Shown here in pieces: positions 25,701 to 32,854 of a stretch of 64,000 bases of DNA. The first letter of the stretch is position 1; each line of letters opens with the position of its first letter. Source of the stretch: CAZFOB01 sp964520325 (GTDB taxonomy: Bacteria; Actinomycetota; JAICYB01). Location of the stretch: positions 5,727-69,726 of the forward strand of contig CAZFOB010000018.1 of NCBI GenBank assembly GCA_964520325.1. The letters are read 5' to 3'. A model generated the notes under the pieces. The model saw only the letters and a list, made by a program, of their open reading frames with translations. It was not told the DNA's origin and ran no database searches. Position numbers and translations under genes: made by a program.

Positions 25701-28700
25701 GCATCGAAGAGATCTCGTCGTCGACCATCGCGACGCGCGGCGAACGGATCTGCCTGGTGCGTTCCTCCTTTCGCGGTCCCGCCGATCAGGCCTTTTATAC
25801 CGAGCTTCTCCAGCTCCACGAATGCGATGAGGAAGGCAGGCTCGCAACGTCGGTGGCCTTCGATCCCGACGACCTAGATGCGGCGTTCGCCGAACTAGAC
25901 GAACGCTACGCGAAGGGAGAGGCCGCCCTCTATGCGGAGGTGGTCGGGATGGCGTCCAGGATGAACGTGGCGCGGAATTCGCGCGACTGGGACATGTTTG
26001 GCGCCGTTTTCGCTGAGGACTTGGCGACTGTGGACCATAGGCCTATAACCATTGCGGCCGTGAACAACGCGAATCTTGTCGTGGTTGCCAAAGCGCTAAC
26101 CGAGATAGCTCCGGATGTGCGTCATTACGTCGTGGCGATCCACGCGATCGCAGCGAACACATGCGTTACCGAGGTGCACGTTCGCGGGACGAACACCGAG
26201 GGCGGGCCGTTCGAGATCGCGTACCTCCAGGTCCTTGGCATGAGGGACGGTCTTTGTCATCGCGCCACGCGATTTGGCATCGAGCAACTCGACGAAGCGC
26301 TCATCCGGTTCCAGGAGCTCGCGGAATCCGACTCGAGTGGAGCCCGTGATCTGGAGAACGCGTGCACCCGGGCCGTCGCAGAGCTGTTCGCTGCGATGGA
26401 GCGTCATGACTTGCCGGGCTTCCTGGACCGCCACGCCGACACGTTCACTCACGACGATCGCCGCACAGGTCTTCGACACGTACTCAACGAGAAGGACGAG
26501 CTGACGGCCAACGTCCAAGCGGCCTGGGACCTGGGCGCCGGGCGCTACACCATCGAGACGCATGCGATCCGCGGCGAGCGGCTCGCGTTGAACACGAAGA
26601 TGTACTACTACTCCGGCCCCGACGGCACGAGCGAGTACGAGAACCCACAACTGCTCGTGGACGAGATCGACGAAGAGGGTCGCGTGATCCTCGCCACCGT
26701 CTTCGAGCCGGACGACTTCGACGGTGCCTTCAAAGAGCTCGACGAGCGATACCTCGCGGGGGAGGCGGCCGGTACGCCTAGCGCAAGCATCATCCGGTCG
26801 ATCAGCGAGTACTTCGCCGCGTATAACCGACGCGATTGGAACGTTTTCGCGGAGATGATGACGCCGGACTTCCTCCTGGTCGACCATCGTCCGGCGGGAG
26901 CCGGGACGTTGCATGGGGAAGAGGAGGCGATCCGCTACCTGCAGGTGATGGTCGATCAGGTTCCGGACATCCAGATCCACTTCCCGCGATTCGTGACCGT
27001 CGCCCCCGCCGCGGCGCTCTGCCGCATGTGGGCTTTTGGGACGACGACGGATGACACGTTGGTCGAGGTGGTCCACTACCTCATCTTGAAGTGGGAGAAC
27101 GGCTTCACGCGCATCGAGATCTACCCGCTCGACCAGGAGGACGTCGCTCTTGGGCGGTTGGAGGAGCTTGGCCGCGACGAAGACTCACCTCACGCTGCTC
27201 CCGACAACGACGCGTCCCGTGCAGTGGCTACGGCGATGCGACTCATTCTGGAACAGGACTGGGACGCCCTCGCCGCCTGTCACGCACCGGATGTCCGAGT
27301 GGAAGAGCGACGCGCCGGCCTGCAGTGGGAGGGCGTTGGCACGGACGCGCTCCTTGAACGCACTCGCAGTTTCGTGTCCGTACCGGTGTCTCGCGTAGAG
27401 AACGAGTGCCTCGCCTCGCGGGGAAGCAAGCTCGCGCTCGTCCGGCAGATGGTTATCCACAGCGACCCGTGGGAATCGGAGCGGATCGTCCTCACCGAGA
27501 TCGATGACGACGGACGCATCGCCTTCCTCGCGTTCTCCGATCCGGACGACCTCGACGCAGCGTTCGACGAGCTCGATAGACGATTCCTGGCAAGCAACGA
27601 GCCGACGGAGAGTTATCGCACGATGCTCGAGTGCGGACATGCGTACAACGCACGGGATTGGGCTCGCTATCGCTCGTTGCACGTGGAAGACTTCGTGTTC
27701 GTCGACTCTCGACAAGCTTCGGCGGGCACGATCGTCGGGGCCGACGCGGCAGTCGTCCATCGCAAGACGCTCGCCGATGTCGTTCCCGATATCCGCATCG
27801 CGATCCGCTCTGTGATCCGCGTCGAGGAGACAGTGTGCCTCGCGGTGCAGTGGAAGTACGGGACGGACGAGCATGGCAACAAGGTCGAGTTCGACGACCT
27901 CATCCTCCTCGCCGCGACAAACGGGGTTGTAACGCGAGCTGCGGCCTTCGCGATCGACCAGCTCGATGACGCCCTAGCCCGATTCGAAGAGCTCAGCTCC
28001 CGCCCATCGTCGGTTCTTGTGCCCGAGAATGCGGCCTTCCGCGCGGTCCTGCGTGTCGAGCGGGCAGCGGCGCGCGAGGACTGGGAGGCAGTCGCAACGG
28101 AGTTTGCCGAGACGTCAACCACCGAGGACCGCCGCGTCGGCCTCAAGTGGCATTGGGATGTGACGGAAACGCTTCGAAACATGCGCGACGAGGATCCGAC
28201 GGCGCGGTTCGTCCAAACGCTTATCGCGACACGGAGCGAACGTTGGGCACTGTTGCGGCAGCGTATGACGAGGTCCGAGTTCGAGACAGAGTTCTTGCGA
28301 GTGGTCGAGCTCGACGAGCACGGCCGATTGCACTATTCCGTCAGGTTCGACCCGGACGAGCTCGGCGCGGCGTTCGCTGAGCTCGACGAGCGGTTCTTCT
28401 CGAGCGATGAGTCAACGGAGGCGCAGCGCATCGCTGCGGAGCTTGTACGCGCGTATAACGCGCGCGACTGGGATCGCGTCCGCGGCGTCAGTGCTGATGA
28501 CTACACCTACGTCGATCACCATCCGGCCTCGGCAGGTGTGATCGACGGCGTCGATGCGACGATCGACCACTGGGGCCAGCTCATCTCGCTCGTGCCCGAC
28601 CTGTTGCTGTTGTCGACCGCGTATCCAGCGTCGAATGACAGATGCGTCATGTCTCTGGCTCGATCGGTTGGAACCGACGAATACGGAAGCCCTGTCGAAC

Positions 28701-28819
28701 GAGAGCACCTCGCGATCGCTCAGATCCTCGACGGCCAGATCACCAGGCTGGAAACCTTCCCACACGAGCAACTCGGGGCCGCCAAAGCTCGCTTCGACGT
28801 GCTCTCAGCTGAAATCTGA
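19745..28819 (+). CDS. Giant zinc-ribbon/adenylyl cyclase/AAA-ATPase protein with 14 SnoaL-like domains
   Basis: 3024 residues from GTG at 19745, with AGGAGAG just upstream. A double zinc ribbon uses C3/C6/C17/C20 and C28/C31/C42/C45. The class III cyclase domain spans about 63-235: metal Asp D72 (FADLSGST) and D116 (TGDGVMAAFG), purine-recognising K112 and D180, and N183/R187 in DAVNVAARLEG, so it looks active and ATP-specific. An AAA_16-type ATPase follows (FVGRE at 248, Walker A GSPGLGKT 278-285, Walker B VFVLDD 391-396), then winged-helix and TPR-like helices to about 1075. Cyclase-ATPase-TPR proteins are common in actinobacteria at about 1000-1100 residues. The remaining 1,950 residues are seven A-B pairs of NTF2-fold domains. 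No membrane segment is present. It is a lone gene with a terminator after it. Confidence 0.9.
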   Translation: MDCPGCDGKNRDDARFCKFCGADLFAACRMCGAVLDEDARFCDACGTPSGDAATAPAPAAASRKVVTVLFADLSGSTALEERMDAESVRSILDRFYAGMRTEVERHSGRVVKFTGDGVMAAFGVPDVHEDDAARAVDAALSMREELEQLADDLQLDVALNIGINTGEVVVSETDDDVVGDAVNVAARLEGAAQGGEILVGEDTWRLTRSTSRYEPVVPLTLKGKAEPVPAYRLLSVDERTADSAAAPFVGREAELGKLLTAFEEAVDANAARLVTIIGSPGLGKTRLARELMSELSDVARVRETRCDPAGSSTFAPIADTLRAAAGISETDTEDEVLAALAARIPEDDPDRDRIAMRAGAIFGVGQAGTTEETFWAIRRIIEAAARVQPVVFVLDDIHWAEPLLLDLIEHLAEWIRDAPVLLIGTARPELRDLRPSLAEGGRATAVIALEGLDREATAKLALNLLGADELPAELLAKIPVSTEGNPLFVRELVRMLVDDGVLMRTGDGWTVTVDVEAIQVPPTIQSLLSARVDRLRSDERTVVELAAVVGKEFYRGALYDLAPPAVKELVDGCLESLRRKELVEPVGTYWIDEPVYRFHHVLIRDAAYRRLLKESRADLHERVAEWLERKTAGVLGEHDELLGYHLEQAHDYKRQLGRHDDDLGRRAAALLGAAARRALDGDDLPAAATLSGRALDRLADDDLGRPELLLIRCEALLSMGDVSQGAPAVVEFERLATTPRLSAWATCFNGHLANLTAPERLNETEAVVAAAAAELAGLGDQAGTAKAHTVHASTLAGLGRFAECEAVLDDALTAARAANDRRRITATLGSAPHAALWGPNPVSRAGGRCLDIVRLLRITTGSPAVEQTSLRCQAVLEAFRGRADAARSMLRKAQRALTELGLQHELLETEQFAGIVELVAGDAAAAIVHLRTAHDGFRKVGVDVLAAQSAALLARAHLMLGEEVEAEAFVGTSEQLGSQDLKTAIAWRSVKAEILARRGGFDEARRLAEAAVELAEGTDALYDHGIACRSLANVLRAAGDAAGARRADERAFALFERKGATALLDGEKRADEVVTPSGPSSRDPLHNECATAYFALIDVIRTRDWDAVRSKYSEDVTFEDGRQNMTLSTIGSDELVRHSKVIADLGVAPAAGARLVATRGRWLGLFGITMEDTTGLRVEVLQVAEANIDGAFLAFWTFDSDELGAALLVLDERYVLGEGAADPELVSMIAALADAHDGGDADLLRSLFTDDLVAEDRRPASAGRLDRDGFVRWIEATWELTLERTGCITSFEALAPGRAVVRVDIRGTTREESHYETSLLVLFVRRGDRIANAEQFLLEQRELALARFAELATGESSWPRIQANRCVRIVADYVDAINRRDFTRNHALLGERASHEDRRTGMRTRIDGKDAIVEQLRVVAGLGGPVRLSNLPIATRGNRLALVINRWYSADEAVDFEVEILILVEIDEEDRIERVIVFDAEDLDAAFAELEERYLAGEGAAQSDLIRREAAAVQALNERDWERLSNLFLPDARVVDHTPVGRGDMSVDEWIASHDALVDLTEELCCRVVAMHAVTDHLVHSEPHNRGVSRDGGEIDVAYQMVTEHRDGHVARMDLFAAENLDAAKALFDERSLETTSVLDELGTSVAEHGPSIKNAAASAVARAFEAIERADVDAYVRLHADDVSIEDRRAGLRLKTLVEGKPASEEWARTIIPVSATQWTTLATRGERLVLGRGRVVVRDFTIELLEVAALDGDGLICAWIMFDPQDLDAAFAELDQRYLDGEGAGFGDTLDILRGYAAWTAHDWDAFASTLHFDVRYVDHRLASFDEVRGRDELMALASRVLTEDMRHDVVAVRAVDHGRAIVQIVAGGTNAEGGAIEVAYFDVLAVGDGLFLSCERFAMDDFDGALAAFEDLARAEASLPFRENLAIRNGQRRRDCFDRRDWDGFGELLTDDSVSDDRRKGMRLKIAGRDERLANMRAIVDVGIEEISSSTIATRGERICLVRSSFRGPADQAFYTELLQLHECDEEGRLATSVAFDPDDLDAAFAELDERYAKGEAALYAEVVGMASRMNVARNSRDWDMFGAVFAEDLATVDHRPITIAAVNNANLVVVAKALTEIAPDVRHYVVAIHAIAANTCVTEVHVRGTNTEGGPFEIAYLQVLGMRDGLCHRATRFGIEQLDEALIRFQELAESDSSGARDLENACTRAVAELFAAMERHDLPGFLDRHADTFTHDDRRTGLRHVLNEKDELTANVQAAWDLGAGRYTIETHAIRGERLALNTKMYYYSGPDGTSEYENPQLLVDEIDEEGRVILATVFEPDDFDGAFKELDERYLAGEAAGTPSASIIRSISEYFAAYNRRDWNVFAEMMTPDFLLVDHRPAGAGTLHGEEEAIRYLQVMVDQVPDIQIHFPRFVTVAPAAALCRMWAFGTTTDDTLVEVVHYLILKWENGFTRIEIYPLDQEDVALGRLEELGRDEDSPHAAPDNDASRAVATAMRLILEQDWDALAACHAPDVRVEERRAGLQWEGVGTDALLERTRSFVSVPVSRVENECLASRGSKLALVRQMVIHSDPWESERIVLTEIDDDGRIAFLAFSDPDDLDAAFDELDRRFLASNEPTESYRTMLECGHAYNARDWARYRSLHVEDFVFVDSRQASAGTIVGADAAVVHRKTLADVVPDIRIAIRSVIRVEETVCLAVQWKYGTDEHGNKVEFDDLILLAATNGVVTRAAAFAIDQLDDALARFEELSSRPSSVLVPENAAFRAVLRVERAAAREDWEAVATEFAETSTTEDRRVGLKWHWDVTETLRNMRDEDPTARFVQTLIATRSERWALLRQRMTRSEFETEFLRVVELDEHGRLHYSVRFDPDELGAAFAELDERFFSSDESTEAQRIAAELVRAYNARDWDRVRGVSADDYTYVDHHPASAGVIDGVDATIDHWGQLISLVPDLLLLSTAYPASNDRCVMSLARSVGTDEYGSPVEREHLAIAQILDGQITRLETFPHEQLGAAKARFDVLSAEI
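23003..28816 (+). repeat. Seven tandem pairs of SnoaL/NTF2-like domain repeats
   Basis: Protein-level repeats of about 275 residues per pair. Approximate pair limits are 23003-23818, 23819-24697, 24698-25510, 25511-26340, 26341-27189, 27190-28014 and 28015-28816. Each A domain has an EDRRxG-type motif (for example EDRRTGM, EDRRAGL, DDRRKGM, EERRAGL), then ATRGERLAL, and closes with FDPDDLDAAFAELDERY or a variant. Each B domain has RDWD, then VDHRPASAG or a variant, then a G-T-N/D-E-G strand, and closes with DQLDDALARFEEL or a variant. Pair 2 has an extra linker before pair 3. The copies are clearly diverged in DNA, so this is old duplication of an A-B unit and not an assembly repeat. Confidence 0.88.
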
Positions 28820-28835
28820 CGACCCGTCAGGTTTT
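28816..28835 (+). terminator. Rho-independent terminator after the giant cyclase gene
   Basis: A 6-bp stem CTGACG/CGTCAG with an ACC loop is followed by GTTTT. The gene's TGA stop forms part of the left arm. It separates the cyclase gene from the HMGS-like/thiolase operon that starts at 28856. Confidence 0.6.
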
Positions 28836-28855
28836 CGGACACACTGGATGCCCTG

Positions 28856-30166
28856 ATGAGAGGCATCCTTTCGGCCGCCGGATACGTCCCATACCGCAGG
28901 CTCCAGCGCTCGGCTATTCGCGAGGTCATGGGCTCCGGCGGGGGGAAGGGCACGCGTTCCGTTGCCTCCTTCGACGAGGACACAACGACCATGGCCGTCG
29001 AGGCCGCCCGCCTTCTCGGCGCGTCGCAGAAGCCGCACTCGATCTGGTTCTCGACCGCCGAGCCCGCCTACCTCGACAAGACGAACGCGTGCGCGATCCA
29101 CACTGCGCTGCGTCTGCCGGACGACGTCGCCGCGATGGACGTCGGCGGCGCGATCCGTTCCGGCGTTGGTGCGCTCAAGGCGGCCCTCGACGGCAACGGC
29201 ACGATCCTCGTCGTCTCTTCGGACATGCGTACCGGTCTGCCGACGTCCGCCGACGAGTCACGAGGCGGCGACGGCGCGGCGGCCGCGCTCGTCGGTGACG
29301 GCGACGTTGTTGCGGAGTACCTGGGCGGTGCTTCCGCAACGCGCGAGTTCCTCGAACGCTGGCGGACTCCGGGCGACAAGCGTTCCAAGACCTGGGAGGA
29401 CCGCTTCGGCGAGTCGATGTACGCGCCACTTGCCGAACAGGCGTGGACCGCCGCACTCAAGACCGCGGACGTCAGCGAGGTCGACGTCCTGTGTGTCGCC
29501 GGTATGCACTCGCGGTCGGTCGCGAGGATCTCGAAACGTCTCGGGGCGCCGAAGACGCTCGACCTCTCGCAGACGGTCGGCGATGCCGGCACCGCGAACG
29601 CGATGCTGCTCTTGGCGAATGCACTCGAGACGGCCACCCCGCACCAGGTCGTTGCGGTGGTTTCCCTCGCGGACGGCGTTGACGTCCTGATCTTCCGCAC
29701 GATCATGCAGAGCACGCCGAAGCGCACCGTCGACGCGCAGATCAACAACGCCGCCGACGTCCCATACGCGCGTTTCCTCTCGTGGCGTGGGATGGTTACC
29801 CCAGAGCCCCCGAACCGTCCGGAGCCGGCTCGCGTCTCGGCCCCCGCGGCCGAACGTGCAAGCGATTGGAAATACGGCCTCGTGGACGACGACCGTCCGC
29901 TCGCCGATGTCCTGGGCACTGTCGTCACGTTCACCGTCGACCGTCTCGCTTACTCTCCATCGCCGCCGATCGTCTTCGCGATCGTCGACTTCGATGGCGC
30001 CGATGGAGAACAGGCTCGCTTTCCTCTGGAGCTCACCGACGTCGATGCCGATCAGCTCACGGTCGGCGCTCGCGTCGAGATGACATTTCGGAAACTGAGC
30101 ACGGCGGACGGCATCCACAACTACTTCTGGAAGGCCAAACCTAAGCGGGGGGTGGGTGGGCAGTGA
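28856..30166 (+). CDS. HMG-CoA-synthase-like protein with C-terminal OB domain
   Basis: 436 residues. The first 310 follow the thiolase/HMG-CoA synthase fold (GYVPYRRLQRSAI, STAEPAYLDKTNA, VGDAGTANAMLLLANAL). The last 100 residues look like a DUF35-type OB fold (TVVTFTVDRLAYSPSPP, then VGARVEMTF). The nucleophilic Cys of synthases should lie in the segment AAMDVGGAIRSGVGAL, where no Cys is present. It may therefore be a structural or acyl-CoA-presenting partner and not a synthase. In steroid catabolism, DUF35 proteins pair with lipid-transfer thiolases as aldolases (Ltp2-ChsH2, established knowledge). The next gene is such a thiolase and overlaps this stop (GTGA). Confidence 0.82.
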   Translation: MRGILSAAGYVPYRRLQRSAIREVMGSGGGKGTRSVASFDEDTTTMAVEAARLLGASQKPHSIWFSTAEPAYLDKTNACAIHTALRLPDDVAAMDVGGAIRSGVGALKAALDGNGTILVVSSDMRTGLPTSADESRGGDGAAAALVGDGDVVAEYLGGASATREFLERWRTPGDKRSKTWEDRFGESMYAPLAEQAWTAALKTADVSEVDVLCVAGMHSRSVARISKRLGAPKTLDLSQTVGDAGTANAMLLLANALETATPHQVVAVVSLADGVDVLIFRTIMQSTPKRTVDAQINNAADVPYARFLSWRGMVTPEPPNRPEPARVSAPAAERASDWKYGLVDDDRPLADVLGTVVTFTVDRLAYSPSPPIVFAIVDFDGADGEQARFPLELTDVDADQLTVGARVEMTFRKLSTADGIHNYFWKAKPKRGVGGQ

Positions 30167-31350
30167 CGGGCGGCATCACGGACAAGGTCGCGATCATCGC
30201 GTCGTCGTGCACACCGTTCGGTGAGCATTGGGATCGCGGAACCGACCATCTCCTCCAGCAAGCCGCGCGAGAAGCACTCGCGACCGCGAACCTCGACGCG
30301 AACGCGATAGACGCCTTCTGGCTCGGCACCGCGCAGTCGGGCATGAGCGGCATCATGCTCGCGCGGCCCCTCGGCCTCGAGAACAAGCCCGTCACGCGCG
30401 TCGAGAACTACTGCGCGTCCGGTTCCGAGGCTTTGAGGAACGCTGCTTATGCAGTCGCGTCCGGCGCCTACGACGTCGCGATGGCGATCGGCGTCGAGAA
30501 GGTGAAGGACTCGGGCTATCAGGGGCTCAACGCCATCCCGATCCCGGGCGACGGCACTCAGCGAACGCTGACGGCTGCAGCGATGTTCTCGCTCGTCATA
30601 CCCGCCTATGCCAGCCGCTACGGCGTGAGCGACGAAGACATGGCCGACGCGCTTGCGCACATCGCCTCGAAGAACCACGCCAACGGCGCGAAGAACCCGC
30701 GCGCGCAGTTCAGGAGAGAGATGAGCACGGATCAGATCAAGGCCTCACCCAAGGTCGCGGGCTCACTCGGCGTGCTCGACTGTGCCGGTGTAGCCGATGG
30801 TGCAGCCGCCGCGATCGTCTGCCGCTCCGAGGACGCCACACGCTTCACCGACAAACCGCTCTACATCAAGGCCCTCTCGCTCGTCGCTGGTTCCGGAAGA
30901 GGCCTCACCGATCCGTCCTATGACTACACGCATTTCCCCGAGGTAGAAGCTTCCGCCAAGGACGCCTACGCGCAAGCAGGCATCACCGATCCGCGCAGCG
31001 AGCTCGCGATGGCCGAGGTGCACGACTGCTTCACGCCGACCGAGCTCGTGCTGATGGAGGATCTGGGTTTCACCGGACGCGGCACCGCGTACAAGGAAGT
31101 CCTCGCCGGCGCGTTCGATCTAGACGGCGATCTGCCGGTCAACCCCGACGGGGGACTCAAGAGCTTCGGCCACCCCGTCGGCGCGACTGGACTTCGCATG
31201 ATCTTCGAGTGCTGGTTGCAGTTGCGCAAAGAGGCCCCGGCCGAGCGCCAGATCGCAACCGACAGAACCCTCGCCATGACGCAGAACCTCGGCGGCTACC
31301 CCGGCGAGATGGTGTCGTTCGTGTCGATCGTCGGGTCGCAACCCTCGTGA
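30163..31350 (+). CDS. Thiolase, SCP2/lipid-transfer type
   Basis: 395 residues from the overlapping GTG. The nucleophile is C84 in VENYCASGSEAL. The later HDCFTPTEL and GGLKSFGHPVGATGL carry the second His and the glycine-rich CoA loop. The SCP2-thiolase style points to thiolytic or retro-aldol cleavage of acyl-CoA and not biosynthetic acetoacetyl-CoA formation. The lack of a separate C-terminal Cys-containing CxG motif (the end reads QNLGGYPGEMVSF) is usual for this subgroup. It probably forms a complex with the product of the preceding gene, since translation is coupled. Confidence 0.9.
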   Translation: MTGGITDKVAIIASSCTPFGEHWDRGTDHLLQQAAREALATANLDANAIDAFWLGTAQSGMSGIMLARPLGLENKPVTRVENYCASGSEALRNAAYAVASGAYDVAMAIGVEKVKDSGYQGLNAIPIPGDGTQRTLTAAAMFSLVIPAYASRYGVSDEDMADALAHIASKNHANGAKNPRAQFRREMSTDQIKASPKVAGSLGVLDCAGVADGAAAAIVCRSEDATRFTDKPLYIKALSLVAGSGRGLTDPSYDYTHFPEVEASAKDAYAQAGITDPRSELAMAEVHDCFTPTELVLMEDLGFTGRGTAYKEVLAGAFDLDGDLPVNPDGGLKSFGHPVGATGLRMIFECWLQLRKEAPAERQIATDRTLAMTQNLGGYPGEMVSFVSIVGSQPS

Positions 31351-31357
31351 GCCTGGC

Positions 31358-32854
31358 GTGATCCCGCGCGTGGTGAAGGAAGCGGCTCACCGCTTCCGGG
31401 ATCGGGTTGCATTGGTTGCACCTGAGGGCTATCCCGTCACATACGTCGATCTTTTCAAGCTCTCGGAAGAGGTCGCATCGGCACTGCGCGGCCGTGGCGT
31501 CGAGGCGGGGGACGTCGTCGCGCTCGTGATGCGCTCGTCACCCGAGTACGTCATCGCCTACCTTGCGGCCGCTCGCATCGGTGCGATCGCGACTGGCGTC
31601 AATCCGCGACTCTCTCCAGACGAACGCACGAAAGTGTTAGACCGCGCGCAGCCGCGATTCGTCATCGCCGCCGACGGCCTGCTCGAAGGCATCCCGAGCG
31701 ACGTCGAGGTCGAGGTCGCGAGCTACGCGAACGATGCAGCCGGGATCCTCACCACCTTGCGCAGCGACGAACCGACGGCGAAGCTTCCGGCGGTCCCGAC
31801 CCGCCCGGTGACGATCGTCTTCACGTCGGGCACTACCGGTGAACCGAAAGGCGCGGTGTTCACCAACCGCCAGCTCGCGGCGATCACGATGTTCGACACG
31901 GGTGGGAACTGGGGCACCAAGGAAGAAGAGCGACCGATGCTTTCGTCCACCGAGCTTGCGCATGTCGGCTTCATGACGAAGCTTCCGTGGTACCTGCGCA
32001 CGGGATCGCGGATTCACATGCTTCGCAAATGGCGGGCCGAAGATGCGTTGCGCATCATCTGTGAGCAGAAGATGTCATCGGTCGGCGGCATCGGGGCGCA
32101 GGTTGCCCTGATGCTGCGTTTGCGTAACTTCGACGACTTCGACACCTCGAGCGTGAAGGCGATCATCGTCGGCGGCGGGCCGTCGCCGGCATCACTGATC
32201 GAAGAAGCACGGCGGCGGTTCGGTGCTGCCTATTCCGTCCGCTACTCGTCCACGGAGTCGGGCGGTGTCGGAACGCTCACCGGCTTCGACGCTCCAGACG
32301 AAGAAGCGCTCCATACGGTCGGACGCCCCCGCGACGGCATCGATCTCGTCATCCGCGACGAGGGATGCAACCCTGTTGACGACGGCGAAGTCGGTGAAGT
32401 GACGCTCCGGAGTCCCGCGATGCTCACCGAGTACTGGAACGATCCGGAGTCAACGGCAGCAACGCTCAGGAACGGGTGGTTGCACACTCAGGACCTTGGC
32501 TACATCGACGGCAGCGGTTGCCTTCGCCTGGCGGGACGCAGCAAGGAGATGTTCATCCGTGGCGGGTACAACGTCTATCCGATGGAGGTCGAGGCGGTTC
32601 TCGCCTCGCATCCCGCCGTGGCGCACGTGGCCGTCGTGCCGAGGCCGGACGACGTGATGGGTGAGATCGGCGTAGCGATCGTCGTCCCGCGACGCGGAGG
32701 AAAAGCGCCGGATCTCCAAAGCCTCAGAACGTTCGGTGCCGAGACGCTGGCGTCCTACAAGTTGCCCGAGGCGATTCGGGTGGTGGACGAGCTGCCGCTC
32801 ACGAGCATGCAGAAGATCGATCGCAAGCGCCTGCAGGATGGAGAAGTGACATGA
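31358..32854 (+). CDS. AMP-forming acyl-CoA synthetase
   Basis: 498 residues starting at GTG 31358 (a GTG pair a few codons later is possible). The P-loop is FTSGTTGEPKG and the hinge is LHTQDLGYID; RGGYNVYPMEVE and the terminal LTSMQKIDRKRL carry the catalytic Lys region. It is a FadD-type ligase with usual length. Its TGA stop overlaps the start of the ABC solute-binding gene, and five further genes continue without gaps. The ligase is therefore part of an import-and-activate operon: the importer brings in an acid or amide that this enzyme may convert to a CoA thioester (inference). Confidence 0.92.
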   Translation: MIPRVVKEAAHRFRDRVALVAPEGYPVTYVDLFKLSEEVASALRGRGVEAGDVVALVMRSSPEYVIAYLAAARIGAIATGVNPRLSPDERTKVLDRAQPRFVIAADGLLEGIPSDVEVEVASYANDAAGILTTLRSDEPTAKLPAVPTRPVTIVFTSGTTGEPKGAVFTNRQLAAITMFDTGGNWGTKEEERPMLSSTELAHVGFMTKLPWYLRTGSRIHMLRKWRAEDALRIICEQKMSSVGGIGAQVALMLRLRNFDDFDTSSVKAIIVGGGPSPASLIEEARRRFGAAYSVRYSSTESGGVGTLTGFDAPDEEALHTVGRPRDGIDLVIRDEGCNPVDDGEVGEVTLRSPAMLTEYWNDPESTAATLRNGWLHTQDLGYIDGSGCLRLAGRSKEMFIRGGYNVYPMEVEAVLASHPAVAHVAVVPRPDDVMGEIGVAIVVPRRGGKAPDLQSLRTFGAETLASYKLPEAIRVVDELPLTSMQKIDRKRLQDGEVT

